Part shown: in pieces, positions 12,622-23,073 of the stretch | Numbering within the stretch: the first letter of the stretch is position 1 | Layout of the letters: each line of letters opens with the position of its first letter | NCBI GenBank assembly: GCA_964019135.1 | Contig: OZ025257.1 | Coordinates: 16,519,971-16,583,970 of the forward strand | Direction: 5' to 3' | DNA from: Arenicola marina | Taxonomy: Eukaryota > Annelida > Polychaeta > Arenicolidae | DNA: 64,000 bases | Notes under the pieces: generated by a model | What the model saw: the letters and a program-made list of their open reading frames with translations, nothing else | What the model was told of the DNA's origin: nothing | Database searches by the model: none | Translations under genes and position numbers: made by a program

Positions 12622-15600
12622 CACAGTCTCCTGATCCCACCAACCTTGACCCGGAGAGAGCTGAGTTTGACAAGGGGCTGCAAGAATGTCGCTTGAAGTT
12701 TGAGTATTTCCCGGACTGCTCCAAGACGGTGGCTAACACTGGATCCACCGTGGTGGTTGATGTCGATGAGCTGGGCTCCGGTGAGTATAAGTACATATTA
12801 CTACTTGTGTAAATTCCCATGGGTTCAAATCGTTGATAGTGTCGCTAGCAGATTAAATTTCTTGTCACTGAGTCGATATTGATGCATGGGTCAGCCACTA
12901 TTGTTGTTGGACGATCGATAACAAATTACCTGGGTTTCATAATAGGACCATATGTGTAGTTGTTGATGCATTATTGATGTATTATTGATGCATCGTCCGT
13001 TAACCACATAAAACCACGCACACAATACAGACCATCACTTTAATTATACGTAAACGGTGTTCTTCACACTGACATCTAATTTCACGGTAAAAACCACAGA
13101 CGTAAACAAAAAACCGAAAACAGTGCTGAGTAGTTACACAAAATTAAAGTAACCGATAATTGCAAAAGTCACACGAACTAACAAAGGGAAGAACTAACCG
13201 GAGAACGGCGACGACCCACATCACACCATTACAATGTCCTACCTAGCATGACCTTGACCTTGACCTTGGTGATGGTTCTGGCGCAGCGCTGCGGGGCGGT
13301 CCGCTGCTCAGGGACACTTACTGCCTGGATCATCTCGCCTTCCACTGGAACATGGAAGAAGGAGGAGAACCCCAGCACACCATCCAGGGGCGGACATTCC
13401 CGGGCGAGGTACGGGCGACACCTGGCGAATGATCTCTTGGAAACACGTGGCGGGATATATATATATATATTTATTTATATCTTTCTCTCACTCTCTCTCT
13501 CTCTCTTCCTCTCTCTCTCTCTCTCTCTCTCTCGCTATATATATATATATATACATAAAAGAGTTTTTAAAATAAAATGTATATATAAATACATACACAT
13601 AAAAAAGCCATATTCTGGTTCATATGCTATATTCTGCATATTTTTGTTTTTTCCGTCCTCTTACTGCTCTCCATTGCACAAATGTGCTGCTTTCCACAGA
13701 AGGTCGTCATTTATATAAATCGCTGAAAGTAACGATATTCAGTTTACTTGATACCTCGGGATGACACAAGTTAATCAGCTATTTCAAAGCATAGTCCTCG
13801 TGTAATGCTCTTCTGTGCAGTAATTTGTAGCATGGGGAGCTCTTCCTTGATCATGTCACGTGGATAGCATTATGCCAGGGTAGTTTGTGTGGCTTTCCGT
13901 TTACGCGTAGCATCTTATCATGACCTCGGGTATTATGAGGGGTCTGAAAAGCGGTAAATGGCGACACGCGACACAGGCATATTTGAAAAATTGACATTCG
14001 ACATTGACCCAAATCCCGACACTTAGGGTGTAAAACAGCGACACAGATTTTACGGAAACGGTACTGAATTTAGCCAAAAAGCGACACGGAACGTCGTGAA
14101 AAGTCGACATTCGACACTGAGAATTAAACAAAATCGACACTGGACCCCATTTTCCAGACCCCTATTATGTTAGTTAACTCGGGTTTGTTCCTCGCCACAG
14201 CTACACTTCGTCCACTGGAACCAGGACAAGTTTCACGCGTTCCAGGAAGCGGCTCGCTGTGATGACGGCCTGGCGGTGGTCGCTGTCTTCATCCGGGTAT
14301 GTGTAAGACAATATAAGGCCCGCCTTCCATGTTAGAGGCCACGGAACATATTATTGTAGTTAATGGCACATTTTGACCCAGGGCGGGGGTCGCCCCTAGT
14401 CGGTAGAGCGTTCGGCTGTTCTCGCGTTTGCTCTGCTAGGCCGTCAACCCAAGCGGCAGGTGCGTGGTTTGAATCCCACCTGCACAAATGTCCGGATAAA
14501 GATCTATTGATGTCTCCTTCTTCGCATGAGAGTTACTTCCGGAGACATGGCTCCTCTTGCTGGACCCTCATCATGGTCGCGATGTAACCTTACAGACGTT
14601 AAAGCGTCCTACTCAAACCTTCAAACTAGACAATTGACCCCCCTCCGCCTCCTCTCCTTCTTTCAGGAGCACGATGAGCACGCCTGGCTGCGGGCTATCA
14701 CCGAGTCTCTGGAGAGCATCCCCAACAAGGGACAGTCCCGTCTCCTGGATCCGGGATCCTTCGACCCAGCGGCACTTCTCCCTGGTCAGTAAAATCAGTC
14801 ACAGCATATCAGTGTTCATGTATTTTAATATATATTGCTATAAAATATTACTCCCTGTAAGTGATATTAGACTAGGACTAGTAATAAAGCTATATTAAAG
14901 TGTAGAATTTGAGGCGGGCGTTGATATATTTATGCGCTGTCGCTAAACTCGTTAAATTGATATTATTTATTCAATAAAGAGATGGAATTATGAGGAAATA
15001 ATAGCATATTGCAAGACTCTTTATGTCACTAAACTAGTACGCATAGTAGTCATATATAAATATATTGTACATATATTTAATATATATATTGTTATATATT
15101 TTTTATATATTTATATATATATTCTTTATATATTTATATATATATTCTTTACATATTATATATATATTATTTATATATTTATATATAATATAGATGTATA
15201 ATACATATAATATATATTATAATAGATATAATAAAGATAGTCATCCTACATTAATCTGTCTGTGTGTCGCGGTTCTATGCAGACAACTTGAGGGATTACT
15301 GGACGTACAGAGGGCGCTACGTGACGAACCAGACCTCGGTGCTGGTCACGTGGATAATCATGAGAGAACCCATCGAAATGTCGCCAGGACAGGTAACACC
15401 GACGAAACCACGCCAAGGGCGAATCCAGGATGTGGTGTGGGCTGGGGTGGGGGTGGAGGTGGGGCTTGGGGTGTGGGTGGGCGGTGGGGTTGGGGTGTGG
15501 GGTGGGGTTGGGATCGGGGGTGGGGATGCAGTTGGGGTTGGGTGTGGGGATGGCGGTGGGGGGAGCATTCTGCATGGGAGGAGATCGCCGATTCTAGGTG

Positions 15601-16287
15601 AAGAATCCCCGTTTGGGTCAGTGACCTCTGACCTCTTCATGCATCTGACCGACTCTCTTTTAATAAAATAAGGGGAGTGTGAACTTGCACTAAGATCGGG
15701 CATTCACTGGATCCGCCACTGCATGCCCTGGCATGTCTAACATGTAGGACATAACCTACATCGACCGGATCTTCGTCTTTTAATATAGGGGGGCGGGGGG
15801 GCAAGGGGTATTTCCGTTCCTCGTGATTGGGCTTTTCATTTCACTGTGACTGGGGAATGAAGAAAATAATTCTTCGTGAACTGGGAATGGGATATTAGCC
15901 GACCGCCGGGATCGAGGATTTTCATTAATCGTGAACTGGGAATTTTAATATTAAATAATCGTGAATTGGGAAATGGCCAATTTATATCATGTATCCGACT
16001 CTTCCATTGCAAACGGGGATTTTTCCTTCGTGACTTGGGGGCACGACCCCCCCCCCCCTTTGCCCACCCCCCTCCCTCAATATAAACCATAAACATTTAA
16101 AAGCGGAACCAGGCGTCCGATGACAGGTGAGGTGACCTCCCTAACATACGCGTAATTTTGCTTGCAGATGAATAAGTTCCGTTCGCTACCGCTAGCGGAC
16201 GCCACTCCAGGCACCTTCCGACGGAGAAGACCATCTAAAGGCCGAACAATTCGATCGACCTTCAGCAGCCGGGAATCGACCCTATGA
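12622..16287 (+). CDS. Carbonic-anhydrase-related (CARP-like, predicted inactive) domain, 6 exons
   Basis: Exons: 12622-12780, 13287-13408, 14201-14296, 14667-14784, 15283-15392, 16168-16287. Phases run 1-1, 1-0, 0-0, 0-1, 1-0, 0-stop and all agree, giving about 241 residues. Alpha-CA landmarks in order: AQSPDP (QSPIDI), ALRGGPLLRDTY, FHWN, FPGE/LHFVHWN, DGLAVVAVFI, FDPAALLP, DYWTY, VTWIIMREPI, FRSL, and a final RPSKGRTIRSTF. By CA II numbering His96, His119 and Glu117 are kept. His94 is Ala, Gln92 His, Glu106 Gln, Thr199 Val and His64 Ser, so zinc hydration activity should be lost, as in CARPs. Such proteins usually act as binding modules. The N-terminal part of the fold and a start codon are missing: either an exon is unseen, or the domain is joined to the receptor exon upstream in matching phase. 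Family confidence is high; independence as a gene is uncertain. Confidence 0.85.
13409..14200 (+). other. CARP-like gene intron with microsatellite and hAT-like MITE
   Basis: It contains (TA)n, (CT)n and (TA)n blocks at 13455-13552 and a 224 bp MITE at 13939-14162. The acceptor CTCGCCACAG is clear. No coding sequence is seen. Confidence 0.6.
13939..14162. mobile_element. hAT-like MITE with 8 bp target duplication
   Basis: Terminal inverted repeats GGGGTCTGAAAA and TTTTCCAGACCCC bound 224 bp. The flanks are TATTATGA (13931-13938) and TATTATGT (14163-14170), an 8 bp duplication with one mismatch, which fits hAT. Internal words such as CGACACTGGACCCC recur near 34170-34190, a likely second, decayed copy. 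Confidence 0.7.
14375..14620 (+). mobile_element. tRNA-derived SINE (family 2), copy 2
   Basis: Its A box is AGTCGGTAGAGCGTTCGGC and its B box GTGGTTTGAATCCCACC. The body contains CCGGATAAAGATC and the end is ACGTTAAAGCGTCCTAC. It lies in a CARP-like gene intron, upstream of the 14667 exon. Confidence 0.7.
14785..15282 (+). other. AT-rich intron of the CARP-like gene
   Basis: Almost entirely TATATT-type low-complexity sequence at 15040-15235. The acceptor TTCTATGCAG follows. Nothing else is visible. Confidence 0.6.
15411..15714. mobile_element. MITE with CAGTGGCGGATCCAG termini and G-rich core
   Basis: The left end CAAGGGCGAATCCAGG and the right end, read on the other strand, CAGTGGCGGATCCAGTG form an imperfect inverted repeat. 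The interior is a long GGGGT/GGTG-rich tract (15430-15565) with many G runs on the plus strand. It begins only about 18 bp after the splice donor at 15393. A clear target duplication was not found. Confidence 0.55.
15788..16076. mobile_element. MITE family with CGTGAACTGGGAAT subrepeats, copy 1
   Basis: G-rich start (AGGGGGGCGGGGGGGCAAGG) and C-rich end (CCCTTTGCCCACCCCCCT) are inverted to each other. Inside are about five spaced variants of CGTGAACTGGGAAT. Copies lie at 25639-25956 (same orientation) and 31975-32170 (inverted). Non-autonomous; I found no coding sequence for it. Confidence 0.7.
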
Positions 16288-16980
16288 CGTCATTGACGGA
16301 CGTCCCATGGCAATCATCGCCATGCACAGTCTCCTCTAAACCACGTGGAAGTGGTTTTATGTTTGTCATAACGTTAACGCGAGGCTTAATGCAGCGGGGC
16401 ATATTCAGTGGCTTGCTCAGTGGCAGACGCGTATACGTCATAATGTGATCCTATCGGGTTGCCTCTCGAGCCTCATCATTGGGGACATTTCTTTGGATCC
16501 GGACCGGTATGCCGCCCGGCATACTCAACCTCGTCCGGACCTGCCGATCGGGCTACGCCGAATGTCAATGAAATGTTCTCAGCCGTCATGTCCGGTTCAC
16601 ATAGGGGCAATGGAACCAGCCAAAACAGTCACTTTACAATCAGCCGCTATCTTCTCCCGAATGTCCCGTGCTGTTCAAGTTGAACGGAACACATCGGCAT
16701 ACCGCATGGCTGCGCGCACCCTACCCGGGTGAAAGAAGTGTTGGGCGCTAGACCGATGCGTAATGTGCGTATTCGGTTCACTTTGGGGATATATATACCC
16801 GGGTTACCATAGAAATACGCCCATTGGCGCGATGAATCGTCACACCCAAAGGCACTAACGCCACCCAAACACGGATGTAGGCCTCCTTCCACATCCATTG
16901 TGTCCTCGACCCGAACCACTGACAACCTGTTGTGTTGGGCTGCCATCTATTCTTTGTCGCTATCCGAAATATTTTTCTGT

Positions 16981-17012
<32 letters not shown>

Positions 17013-17429
17013 CTATCAGAAACAAGGCCGATGTTGAAATGCTTGTGTGAGTTGTGCTGCCATCATGTGTGCAATGGCGTAACTAATGACGCGAGGCACA
17101 AATTGCCTGAATCAGTGGTGTGTTGACGGACACCAATGATAATAATTAACCGGTTCTTTTTCTTTGATTTGCTTTGTTTTATGAGCTGGGACAAGTGTCG
17201 TTGATGTAATCCAGGATAAGTAACCTTTTATAGTTGTAGTAGGCTAGTTAGTAGTGCACAATCAGTGATAACCAACGTCTCCGGGGATCCCGCTGGCGAA
17301 TAGCCAAACCGCAGACCGGGGGTCGTTATCGACCCCTCCCCCCCTACACAATCATTCACTCTAGGTATTTGGATTCAATCTAAATGGGGTTCCTGTCATA
17401 AAAATGACAAACGGTAAGGTAACTGGTTT

Positions 17430-17530
17430 GTTGGTGGTATATTCAGAACGCTTTATCCACTTTTGGAGAAGGAAGGGAGAGTGGGGCCATGCTCCCGGGG
17501 GTAACCCCCTACTCTTGGCGAAGAAGGACT
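17430..17530 (-). mobile_element. SINE family 1 fragment
   Basis: TATTCAGAACGCTTTATCCACTTTT, then GAGAAGGAAGGGAGAGTGG and CGGGGGTAACCCCCTACTCTT, match the tail half of the complete copies at 21933-22191 and 26716-26972. The tRNA head is missing. Confidence 0.7.
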
Positions 17531-18832
17531 GTAACTAGTTAAACCGCCGGATCATATAACTACCTTTAATGTGAATCCATGAATATGTGAAATATTATTT
17601 TGATATCTGAATGACATTATTTTTGTCGATTATGGCGGTAATTAGCATTACCATGCAACTGATTTATATTTCTACCGATTAACATTGTCCGTAATGAATT
17701 ACGCCTGATTATACTGTTATATTAATGTGTACACAATTATGATGCGATTTAAAAGGAATATGGACAGTGGTTCATATATCGTGATCTGTGGCTTTCTTCA
17801 TATTCGAGAAGCATCGTTGCATAATATATATATTGTTATGGCTTATACGGTTTGTACAAATTTCGCATGATTAATTCGCCAATAAAAGCTTGTGTTTTGC
17901 GTTTTTATTTTTTGCATCGTGATTCCTTTTTTTTCACACATATCCTGGTGTAATCACCTATCAAAATCTTAGTGAGATTTTATAGACCTGCACTGATAAT
18001 AGGGGTAGTATATCCGGTAACCAATTTCTCCACACACACACCAGAACACAAAGAGGCTCTTATGACGTCACAAGGAGTACACAGTGCATGTGTCATTATG
18101 ATACCGGGAGAGGATGCTATCCATGTCAGCAATCCGCAGTTGTAAATATTAGCAGCGAGTATTACGTGAGCCAAGTACGTTAAAACCAATGGACCCATCA
18201 GCTAACGGATGTACTGTAGTGGCGACAATGAGAAATTTCAATGGGTATAGGGAGGAACCATGTCTCGGGGGTATCCCCCTACTTTTCGCGAAGAAACAAA
18301 TCTCCATACATATGTAATTTATTTCTTCTCTTGATATCATGGGCGATATCATTGATTACGTACTAAGCCTTATGCCTATCTATTTTTTGCTAAATACAAA
18401 ATGGTTATACCTAGGAATTTACACATTCATTTCCAAATATATTCTTAAATTTGTTTCTATGAATATTTCTATCGTACTTTTGACATAAAGGAGACAGTAT
18501 TTTCACATTTTCAAGAAAGAGGTTAAAGGTATCATGTTAAAACGATGCTCAGAGGTATAGACTGTTATCGTTAGATGTGTCATCTCGTTAAGTCTATTTG
18601 CCCGGTAAAGTTGCAATTGATAGTAGCTTCTATGACCTCTGCGGATCAGTCTGCCTGTGTTTAAGGGTTTCTTTGTCTGCTTGCTTGCATATGGTTTGCA
18701 GATCAACTCACCACATTTCTAAATTGAGCAAATATGAACTGATATAAATCACCGTTACTCTGTGTTGATGTTATTGAACCTGACACAATAAGGTAGAAAT
18801 ATTGAGACAATGGCAACAATTTTGATATTCCT

Positions 18833-18838
18833 TTTATT
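18833..18838 (-). terminator. Polyadenylation signal of the GT61 gene
   Basis: TTTATT on the plus strand reads AATAAA on the minus strand, about 33 bp past the GT61 stop codon. This implies a very short 3' UTR. Confidence 0.55.
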
Positions 18839-18870
18839 TCCTCACTCACGTACAACTTTACGTCTGTGCG

Positions 18871-20337
18871 TCATCTGCGCCGGTAAGCATCGCAGATTGA
18901 TTCCGAAAGCTCACTCAGAATTTTAAGGATTTCTGCCGGAACTACTTTTGTCATCAACGCGTCTCGATCTTCATTTTCCTCGTACGTATTTTTCCACGAC
19001 CTATAGAGGAGCCCACTCCTGTTGGACAGGAATTCCATGTGCCAGTTAGATGGCCAATGCCGCGGCCACATCTCGACGACACCGCTTCCGGGAGCCAAGA
19101 AAGGCACGAAGCCGAAAGCGGCACCGTGCATACCAATGAATACATCGGTATCGGCCAGCAGAGTCATCTGCTCGGCAACAGCGTAGTTATCCAGCTGGAC
19201 GCCTTTGATGGAGTATCTGGGGAAGTGAAGCGCCGTCTCGGCCAGTAACTCTTCCTCGTTGCTAATTTTACGAGCCACTTTACCGTCTGGATTACGCGGA
19301 TGCGCCACATAATCCCTCCGCCAAATAAATAGTGCGGATAAAGAATTGTTTACGCAACGTTGTCGCCGGATGTCGTCAGAGATGGGTTTCAAGTCGAAAG
19401 CCCCCAGGACGTGAGTGCGAAAGGCATCGATTATGGGCAGGGACGGAAGCTCGCGGCGCAACATGGGGGATAAATGTCTGGGTAAACCGGTGCATAGTGT
19501 GTTAATGCGCGCCACGCCTTTAATATCCGAGGGCCGGAGCACTTTGTCGTTGAAAACGCCGTGCAACAGATCGTCGAGACTACTGCGCGGATGAGCATCA
19601 AGAATCATGAGGTGTGCGTCGGCAAACGTCCGGTTCATGTAGGATAGCACGAGGAATAAATCGTACAGCTCCATCACCATCCAGTAGACGTTGGCAAACT
19701 CGTTCCTGGTTAGAGTGATAACGAAGGCATCAGCCTCCGCCGCGGGGAAATATGACGCGGATTGATACCCCAGCGGCGCTTGTTTACCCGGCGATAGGAA
19801 GCGCACGGAGTTCCGGAAAGCCACCACGTGGGATTGATCGCCTTGCAGATCCAGAGACCGACCTAGCGGGGGATCCGAGCAGTTGATGACGGTGAGGAAA
19901 CCTTTCCCGAGTCGGTAGTATTCGTCCCCTTCCCTCTGCGATAAGATGTCATCGACGTCCGCCCCGCCCCGGGCTTTGGCCGTCGCACGGGACGGATCCA
20001 GGATGACGTCACGGAACACCGCGAACAGCCGGTCGTGAATCTGGAGCCGACCGCTGCAGTGACGTTTGACCTTCCCCGCCGAGGTAATGTTGAAGTCGAA
20101 GTGAGGAGGCCTTCGCTGGGTTTCCAAGGCACGGATGTCGTCACTTCCGGGACACTCGTCGGTGGAAGAAATCCCGACGCATGCCAGGCCTTCCGGCACC
20201 GTGAGATACAGTAGGTGTCTCTGGTAGATCCAGAGAAGGAGCGTCGGCACCTGGGAGAAGAGCACGCAGAAGAGACAGGTGCGCCGGCGTGGACGGCGGC
20301 ACAACCCCGCTATATATGTCAGACGGGGCGGCCGCAT
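18871..20337 (-). CDS. GT61 (DUF563) family glycosyltransferase, type II membrane protein, intronless
   Basis: A single 488-codon frame. The first ATG in frame is at 20337 (MRPPRLTYIAG). The upstream in-frame codons are open, but the next candidate is TTG. Near residues 20-47 a hydrophobic CLFCVLF...LLLWIY segment preceded by arginines makes a signal anchor, so the catalytic part should lie in the ER or Golgi lumen. Sequons include NITS, NCSD, NRTF, NNSL and NRSG. The C-terminal third carries the family hallmark: LLADTDVFIGMHGAAF, then FLAPGSGVVEMWP, equivalent to the IGMHGAGL...VIEL motif of EOGT and POMGNT2. GT61 enzymes transfer xylose, GlcNAc or related sugars; which one cannot be read here. 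The lack of introns in an intron-rich neighbourhood suggests an old retrocopy or an intronless subfamily. Family assignment is firm, orthology is not. Confidence 0.88.
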   Translation of the reverse strand: MRPPRLTYIAGLCRRPRRRTCLFCVLFSQVPTLLLWIYQRHLLYLTVPEGLACVGISSTDECPGSDDIRALETQRRPPHFDFNITSAGKVKRHCSGRLQIHDRLFAVFRDVILDPSRATAKARGGADVDDILSQREGDEYYRLGKGFLTVINCSDPPLGRSLDLQGDQSHVVAFRNSVRFLSPGKQAPLGYQSASYFPAAEADAFVITLTRNEFANVYWMVMELYDLFLVLSYMNRTFADAHLMILDAHPRSSLDDLLHGVFNDKVLRPSDIKGVARINTLCTGLPRHLSPMLRRELPSLPIIDAFRTHVLGAFDLKPISDDIRRQRCVNNSLSALFIWRRDYVAHPRNPDGKVARKISNEEELLAETALHFPRYSIKGVQLDNYAVAEQMTLLADTDVFIGMHGAAFGFVPFLAPGSGVVEMWPRHWPSNWHMEFLSNRSGLLYRSWKNTYEENEDRDALMTKVVPAEILKILSELSESICDAYRRR

Positions 20338-21769
20338 TGTGCACTGGTACAAAAAACCTGGGGCGTGGGGTTGTGGATATGACCGGGGTTTGTAGCGGGC
20401 AGTAGCGACTTTAAAAAAAACTTCTTATGATTTAAAAATGGGAAGTATGTAATCGCCGTTTAATAACCGGCCGTACTGCCCTTCCGGGGGATGAATTGTG
20501 CACCGCGACAATCTCCATTGGCCAGGTGACAAAAACGGTCATCTCCTTTCAATGGCGCCAACCTGGAAAGAGAACCAGCGACTAATTGACCAAAAGCACA
20601 GCATAATAATGGCTCAAAAGCCACCGCCCACTAATCCCACAAAACAATTTATACATATATTTTAATGGATAATAAAGTTGAATCATTATTTTACTTGAAT
20701 TTCGTGTCAGATCGTTAACCGGTCATCCTGGGTTGGCGTCATACGCCATGTCCGATCTCCCCTGGTCTATTAATACTTCGCGTTGTGATTCAAATCGTAA
20801 GCCATCGTATCGACATATGTCATTGCATGTACACGAACAGTGCTCTGGACACGCAGGTGTATGACCCGGGTGGTTATCTCCGCAGCGTTTACGCCAAACA
20901 ACCCATCGATCCACTGTAGGGAGATACTATATAGGGATCCTTTGGCCCAAGATTAACATTGGTGAGGCGAGGAGGGGGAAGGGGGGCGGTGAGGAGGAGG
21001 AGGGGGCATGGTGATCTAGTTGCCTATCGATTAACATTGGCGAGGCGGGGAGGGGGAAGGGGGGCGGTGGGGGGAGGGGGGGGGGGCATGGTGATCTAGT
21101 TGCTTATCGATTGAAGGAGATCATTGGACCCGGAGAACACGTGTTATCATCTTGAAATACATCCCAGACACCATATGGGAGGAACCACGGCTGGGTTAGC
21201 CCCGACCGCCACACGCGCCGGCATACATACTTATCCCCCACCCCTGCCCAACTTGACTATTGTATATGATGGCTCAATTACCTATAATGCAGTGCACTCC
21301 GCTGAACATTGCAACATCCGTTTTCCAGCAGTTCTGTTGCAATTAACCGAAGTTGGCGACGTCTGACTGGTGAGAACGGACTACACGTGTTGGGTTTATA
21401 TATGACCTGTACATGCTATACATTCATTGTCAGACCCCGATCATCACGTGACATAATGTTTATTTGGACTATTGTCTCTAGCTGTCAAAAGTCTGAAATT
21501 ATCTTCTATTTGGTCCTGGCTGCCGGTGACTTGTGGATGTGAGCTTCTAACTTGTAAAACTATTCGAATTTTGCGGTAGCCCGAGCCTTCTCGAGCCACG
21601 TCGGACGAAGGCCATTGCACATGAAGCTAACTTACATGCATGTTACAAATAATTTCACGTAAGCACTATCTCAAGTCCTATTATCTCCACAATCAAAATG
21701 GAGTATCAAAACATATTATACACACTTGATTGATAATAAGCATAATTCGAAGTGCCAGCTCATTTTCAG
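20338..21769. other. Upstream region of GT61 gene, no gene seen
   Basis: It contains the presumed promoter of the GT61 gene (20338-20640) without an obvious TATA box, the tandem G-rich duplication at 20952-21113, and otherwise unassigned sequence. Short open frames at 20723-20914 and 21124-21542 show no homology that I recognise. Confidence 0.45.
20952..21113. repeat. Two-copy G-rich tandem duplication, unit about 80 bp
   Basis: ATTAACATTGG(T/C)GAGGCG...GGAGGGGGAAGGGG...GGCATGGTGATCTAGTTGC occurs twice head to tail. The second copy has expanded its G runs (a 12-G stretch). The plus strand could form G-quadruplexes. Confidence 0.8.
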
Positions 21770-22860
21770 GTAACTTTGTGTTGCGATTAAGCGGAACCTT
21801 CATGGCAGTGACTACTTCCCAATATTGGGAAGGAACAACGACCCAGCGCCAGCGGAGAATGTTTATCACTGGACATTTAAGAAAGCCGAACAGATCAAAC
21901 CTCATTTCTTCAACAACATGCCATATTCACTGGTTGGTTGGTTGGTTATTCAGGACGCTTTAACCACTTTTGGTCATATCGCGTCAATGGGAGAAGGAAG
22001 GGAGAGTGGAGCCATGTCCGCGGGGGTAACCCCCTACTCTTTACGAAGAAAGACATGGGATCTTTATCCTGCGACCACACAAACATGGCCACAGCAGGGC
22101 TCGAACCACCGACCCACGTGCCGTTAGGCTCTCAGGTGACCAGATCACTCAATGCGAGCGCTCTAACCCACTGAGCTGTCGCGCCGGCCCCGCCATATTC
22201 ACTGACACTCTTTACATAAATCATTAACAATATTGCCAAAGACACCATTCCCCGAACCTCGGCAGAGTCTAATATCAAATCAAATGAGAAAAACCCAGAA
22301 ATCGTAAGGCCGCACAAGAAAACGTAAATAAACCCAGACAAAATCAAATCAAAATCAACAAAACCCATAAAAACATAATGACAGCTACAGCCTACCCCGG
22401 GAAACATACACGAATATAAACCCACTCGAGCAAAAACGGCACTAAACTATGCACACTACAAACATATGACATAGACTCTATACGACATTTACCATGGACC
22501 AGACAACATCCCATATCACTGCCTCCAACGCTTCCAGCCGAGTCACTTGACGTTCTACTTGATTTATTTAAAAAGATATGACAAACTTGAGAAACTTCTT
22601 GGAGAAAACCTCCATACTTAAGCAAGGCAAAGATCCATTTGACCCAACCAGCTACTAAACCATGCAGTTGCATGCATGTACAAAACCTTGAAGAACAAGA
22701 TAAATAACCGCTTTATAACATACTAGCTGGAGACAATTTACAATTTATATTAACAAGCATATTAGAGAGGCATTCATCAAGACATGGTGGCAATATTTTG
22801 TGACCTGGAGAAGGTATATGATACAGTAATGTGTTCCTTAGCATGTATGTAATATGAAAT
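21770..22860 (+). mobile_element. Degenerate Jockey-type LINE fragment, interrupted by a SINE
   Basis: Translated pieces match the endonuclease-to-reverse-transcriptase stretch of Jockey-like non-LTR elements: DYFPILG and NNDPAPAENVYHWTFKKAEQ before the SINE, and LPAESLDVLLDLFKKI, INNRFITYWLE and CDLEKVYDT (RT motif A) after it. Several stops and shifts interrupt it, and the 5' part and everything after motif A are gone. A complete SINE (21933-22191) sits inside it, flanked by a 13 bp duplication of LINE sequence, so the LINE is the older of the two. Confidence 0.75.
21933..22191 (-). mobile_element. SINE family 1, complete copy nested in a LINE
   Basis: On the minus strand the head reads AGCTCAGTGGGTTAGAGCGC (A box) and GGTGGTTCGAGCCC (B box). 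The body runs to GACGCGATATGACCAAAAG and CCTGAATA, with a (CCAA)n tail. Target duplication GCCATATTCACTG lies at 21920-21932 and 22192-22204 without mismatch. Other copies: 26716-26972, 55913-56150, and the split copy at 36437-36656 plus 39431-39493. Confidence 0.9.
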
Positions 22861-22899
22861 AATAGCTCTCGATTCTATATAGGCCTTGCCTGCAAGAGT

Positions 22900-23050
22900 A
22901 CAACTCCCGCCTCCCCCTCCCCCTTCTCTTTGCGAAGGAAGACATGGGACTTATCCTGTAGCAAACAGCCATTTGCACAGGTGCGGTTCAAACCACCCAC
23001 CGGCCCTTGGGCCAGAGGACACTCGACAAGTACGCACGCGGTACCCAAAG
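22900..23050 (-). mobile_element. SINE family 2-like, diverged copy
   Basis: The minus strand reads GGTGGGTGGTTTGAACCGCACCTGTGCAAATG and then AGGATAAGTCCCATGTC, close to the family 2 copies at 12075 and 14375. It also resembles 53755-53995. The 5' edge meets the TTAA-flanked element at 23074. Confidence 0.55.
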
Positions 23051-23073
23051 GGTGTTGATTAGACCTGACAGTG

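Larger units (their letters stand above)
16288..18870. other. Region between CARP-like gene and GT61 gene
   Basis: It holds the likely 3' UTR start of the CARP-like gene, a (TA)n tract (16983-17011), and two fragments of SINE family 1 (about 17430-17530 and 18225-18300), recognisable by GGGGGTAACCCCCTACTCTT-like words. A possible polyadenylation signal AATAAA lies at 17881-17886. No gene was found. Confidence 0.5.
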
